Source: Epiperipatus broadwayi (taxonomy: Eukaryota > Onychophora > Udeonychophora > Euonychophora > Peripatidae). From it: DNA of 64,000 nucleotides. Positions 60,665 through 64,000 of the stretch are shown here, piece by piece (the stretch's first letter is position 1; each line of letters begins with the position of its first letter). Below the pieces are notes generated by a model. The model searched no databases. It was not told the origin of the DNA and was given only the letters and a program-made list of their open reading frames with translations. The DNA lies in contig JAQFVV010006453.1 of the NCBI GenBank assembly GCA_028023455.1, forward strand, positions 540,001-604,000. The letters are read 5' to 3'. The translations under genes were made by a program, and so were the position numbers.

Positions 60665-61965
60665 TACTTGTGAAGTATATATACTTTAAGCTAGATATAA
60701 TTAAAGGAAATTTAAACACAGACTTTAAAGCTTTCTTTAGTCATCCACCCTATTTTTTACAATTGATATACATGATTACATACACGTGAATAAGATAAAC
60801 GATTTCTAGTACATGTATTTCATGTGAACCAGCACTCATCAGTTGGGACATATCATCATCTCCCACACCCATATGTAATTGTGTTCAATTTATATGAAGA
60901 TAGCAAATCTTCAAAAACTAATGGACATGCTTCAATCCTCTCTATTCTCCACCTTATCAGCCATCCATGTCATTGAAAATCTGATAATGGCTTGTTCAAA
61001 GCCCTTGTTTGCCAATTTTGTTGTATCATACCCATGTTCACCATAAGTCAATCTGACCCATCACATGTTGAATCCTAATCCATTTCAATACACTTAAGAA
61101 TAATGGGCAGGATACAGGCTAAATATATAATATTTAAATACATGTATAGTATATATATTTTAAGCTAGATGTAATTACAGAGGATTTGAAACCATACAGT
61201 CAACCTCCTTTTAGTCATCCACTACATCTTATACAACTAATACATATGTCCACATATATGTGAAAAAGACTCAAATATATGTATTTTGTGTTGAACCAAC
61301 ACTCATTAGTTGATCCAGATTATTATCTCCCATACACATATATAATCAGTGTTCAGTTTATATGAAGATAGCAAATCTACAAACTCTAATGAACAGGTTT
61401 CAGTCTTCTTCACTTTCTAACTCTTCAACCATACATATCATTGAAAATCTGATAATGGCATGTTCAAAGCCCTTGTTTGTCAATTTTGTTGGGTCATATC
61501 CATGTTAACCATAAGTCAATCTGACCTCTCATGCCATTTAAATGCACAGAAGAGGGATGGGCAGAATACAAGATGAATATTTAATTACATGTATAGTATA
61601 TATATTTTAAGCTAGATGTAATTAGAGGGGATTTGACACAACAAAATTGCCAAACAAGCACTTTGAACAAGCCATCATCAGATTTACAATGATATGGATG
61701 GCTGAAGAGTTGGAGAATGGATAAGATTAAAGCATGTCCATTAGAGTTTGAAGATTTGCTATCTTCATATAAATTGAACACTCCATTTTATATATGTGCA
61801 GGAGATGATGATCCAGACCAACTGATGGGTACTAGTTCAGCAAGAATATTAGAGATCATTTATCTTTTTCGCGCGTATGAGTTAATGTATATCGATTGTA
61901 TAAGATGGAGTGGATGACTAAAGAAAGCTTAAAAGTCTAAGTTCAAATCCCTTCTAATTAAAATT
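60665..61965. mobile_element. Family D tandem array with inverted end
   Basis: Two units on the minus strand and the start of a third: TTTTAAGCTAGATGTAATTA-type landmarks at 60691, 61165 and 61612, spaced 474 and 447 bp. Near 61640 the array flips and a partial unit runs on the plus strand to about 61965, where it ends GTCTAAGTTCAAATCCC. Each unit has TTCAATGATATGGATGGCTG-like, GATTTGCTATCTTCATATAA, GATGATGATC and the hammerhead-like half core. The plan (tandem units plus an oppositely oriented partial unit) is that of the family A and B inserts. No coding frame exists. Confidence 0.82.
60838..60866 (-). ncRNA. Hammerhead-like half core in family D
   Basis: Minus strand: AACTGATGAGTGCTGGTTC then ACATGAAATAC. 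CTGATGA is followed by a stem-loop and GAAA; sister copies give a perfect GTGTT/AACAC stem (61290-61320) or GTG/CAC (50220-50250). Flanking text could form a type III closing stem (TATGTGT with ATACATA), but the base at the cleavage position is G in most copies and two unpaired A residues precede the core. I therefore call it hammerhead-like, not a proven ribozyme. Confidence 0.35.
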
Positions 61966-62624
61966 CAATTTCGTAAATAATGATTTTATTTAAAACATTT
62001 ATTTTTAAACACATGAATATATATATATTTTTTAAATATTATAAATACTCTAAACAAATTTAATTTCTTTAATTAATTTTATTAATTATGCTTTCAACTA
62101 TATTAATAATCTGATCAAAATAGAAAAAAAAATTACTTGAGAGAACTTTTTAATTTTTATTTGAAGGAATGAAGCAGAATAAATTTTTTAAGTCAACTTC
62201 TCAATTCTTACCATTGTTGTTACTGTTACGTGATTTATTCATGTGATAAACAAATACAGACTGGATGCCCATCAATATGCCTGGGGAAGACGGGATAATG
62301 TAGTGTTATTAGCTTTGTTTTTAAGACTAAGAAAACATCACAGCTTTTCTCCTTAGGGGTCTGGTGATACATCTTTATATAATAATAAGAAAGTTATACA
62401 AAAACAAATATTTAATACGAAATAAACATTTTTTATAGTAAATAATGTACTAATTCTTGTTTTATAATGTTTTTTTTTTCTTGTTTTATTTACTTATATG
62501 CAAAACCTTAATATTTAATTTTGTTTTATGATAGGAGGCAAATCAACACACTTTAAATAAATTTAATGAGAAATTCTATGACATAATTTAGAAAATAGAA
62601 ATAGTAAAGATAATGAATGTATAT
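61966..62624. other. AT-rich stretch, nothing recognised
   Basis: No gene, RNA or repeat family was recognised. Confidence 0.5.
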
Positions 62625-62745
62625 GCTTTTTATCAAGATTTCAGTCTAATCAATGAGGTATGGAGAGATGTACGTTAGGAGTAATAAAAAGGGATCAAAA
62701 AAAAAATACATGGGTGAGAGGACAAACAGATCATTAAGTATTCAC
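62625..62745 (+). pseudogene. RTE LINE fragment
   Basis: GATTTCAGTCTAATCAATGAGG, TATGGAGAGATGTACGTTAG and GGGTGAGAGGACAAACAGAT match the RTE text at 51950-52035. Only about 120 bp remain, with an internal deletion near 62698. Another RTE end lies inverted at 62865. Confidence 0.8.
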
Positions 62746-62864
62746 ATATAAATCTTAAATCCAGAGGTGACTGTCTTATACATATAGTAGAATGCTGACA
62801 ACTTAAATCTCTTTTTTAAAAAAGAGAGAATCAAGGTCATCGGTTTATCAAAAATTTATCAGAA

Positions 62865-63095
62865 ATCATCATCATCATCAACCATTATCAATCCACTGCA
62901 GGATAAAGGTCTCTCCAAGTTTAATCCATCTCCTATTTTTAGCTTCTCTTCTCCACATCACTCCTGCACACTTTCTTATTTCATCCAACCATCTCACATG
63001 TGGTCTCTTTCTGGGTCTTTTAAAATCTCTTGGAATCCAGTTTAAGATTTCAATTGTCCATCTATTATCATCTCTTCCGGCAATATGTCAAATAT
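62865..63095 (-). pseudogene. RTE LINE 3' end fragment
   Basis: The tail ATCATCATCATCATCAACC (62865-62884) leads into AATCCACTGCAGGATAAAGG, TTCTCTTCTCCACATCACTC, CTTGGAATCCAGTTTAAGAT and CTTCCGGCAATATGTC, all shared with 37690-37920. It breaks off at about 63092 where the consensus would continue CAGCCC. Low divergence suggests a young copy. Confidence 0.9.
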
Positions 63096-64000
63096 CGCTC
63101 ATTAAATTGTAAACTGAGAACCAAAATTTCAAAGATGATTGATTTAATTTATAGAATCAAACTTTTTCTAGGCATTATTAAAACTATAGCTCATAATATT
63201 TGTGGCTCTACTTTCTGGTTGAATATTATTTTTTGGATCATAGAGTATGTGAGAGGGCTTCTAATATTAAAAAATGTCCCAAAAAACATCAAGAATAGTC
63301 AAATATGAGAGTATGATATCCATTTAATATTAAATACTGATAGAGCAGCTCCAGTTATATTGTTGTGGAATATAAAATAACTCCATGTTAAGAAAGCCAT
63401 AAGTGAGTCTATTGACTTATTCCAGTATTACTTTTTTGTCATTCTGTATGCATTACCTTTAATATCTTCAAAAGGGCAGCATCCAGTATGTTATTCTGCT
63501 ACAAATCTGTATCATATTGTGCATTTGATGACAAGAGCATCTGACGTTGGTGATTAACTCTTGGATTTTTAGTATCCCATATCCTGAAGCTTTGCTTATT
63601 GATGTAAACATTGAAATAAAAATGGACTTCATTGAACATAATCAATCAGTGACTAATATGGACTTTTATGAGGAATGATAATTTTCAAAGTGAATTAGAA
63701 TAATTTTTGTATTTTGTTCAGCCATAGATATAGTTAATGGTCAGAAATCTTCCAGAATTTTAGTAAATAGATTATAATTCAAAAAGTCACTTAACTTATT
63801 AAAGTATAAAGTGATAGTAGCCAGAGTACCATTATACTTAGAACAGTACAAAATGGTTATCATTTCAGAAAATATCCATATAGAATGTATTTTAATTGAA
63901 GAATGCGTAAATCATAAAAATAAATTTGTTTTGATTTGCTAAATTATTTTTGAAAGCTAAAAATGTATAAAATATATCAAATGAATTAAATCTTTCATAC
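63096..64000. other. AT-rich stretch to the window end, nothing recognised
   Basis: A 92-codon open frame (63030-63308) starts inside the antisense RTE tail and shows no recognisable domain. I see no other gene or repeat family to the end of the window. Confidence 0.5.

Noticed and set aside
61675-61700. CTGATGATGGC on the minus strand of family D as a second hammerhead core
   Set aside because: The following text lacks GAAA and a closing stem; sister units read CTGATAATGG, so the match is not conserved.

Overview
This is an AT-rich (by eye well over 70% A+T), gene-poor stretch of an animal genome. It is dense in trinucleotide and dinucleotide microsatellites and in decayed retroelements: RTE-type LINEs with (ATC)n-type 3' tails, another LINE with an L1/Tx1-like organisation, LINE tails of a further type, and Penelope-like elements (PLEs) with GIY-YIG endonuclease domains. 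I see no intact host gene, no spliced coding structure, no rRNA, no CRISPR and no convincing functional tRNA. An invertebrate such as a mollusc is plausible from this mix, but the sequence does not prove a lineage.

Layout: 1-170 microsatellite; 340-2720 and 6400-9050 two parts of one decayed LINE, separated by AT-rich DNA and a hammerhead-bearing insertion (5101-6290); 9048-9335 (AAT)n; 10726-12135 a non-autonomous DNA transposon with 8-bp TSD; 12723-13329 a foldback element; 13439-13726 a family A insertion; 14500-15240 a tandem duplication carrying a family C insertion; 15845-17075 an antisense RTE; 17083-17720 a family B tandem dimer; 22322-23452 a family A inverted pair, a SINE and a C fragment; 26176-26705 small tandem repeats, an RTE tail and family D; 29627-29860 tandem tRNA-like elements; 31390-34690 an RTE followed by a PLE; 35190-35920 a tandem repeat; 36200-37430 a LINE tail; 37686-40600 head-to-head RTEs carrying A and C insertions; 40655-40920 family B; 43655-44115 PLE; 44757-45382 microsatellites; 46963-48513 a large PLE palindrome with a hammerhead in its arms; 49380-50370 a LINE fragment and D; 51920-52690 an RTE tail and a foldback element; 53798-55345 two PLE fragments; 55838-57785 families A, SINE, B and A-like; 59638-61965 SINE, tRNA-like element, RTE fragment and a D array; 62625-63095 RTE fragments.

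The most interesting content is a set of short non-coding repeats (families A and B) built of tandem units of 457 and 382 bp. Each unit carries a type I hammerhead ribozyme (CUGAUGA core, GAAAC, minimal palindromic stem III, two-part stem I). Copies are bounded by 12-13 bp target-site duplications and typically have a leading inverted segment. This matches the animal retrozyme architecture: circular RNA monomers made by self-cleavage and then reinserted. A PLE in the same window carries its own hammerhead, and several GIY-YIG PLE remnants lie nearby, so a PLE is the natural candidate for mobilising them. Family D (unit about 450-470 bp) has the same tandem-plus-inverted architecture and a hammerhead-like half core, but I could not fold a complete ribozyme. 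These structures were read by eye; no folding or database search was run.
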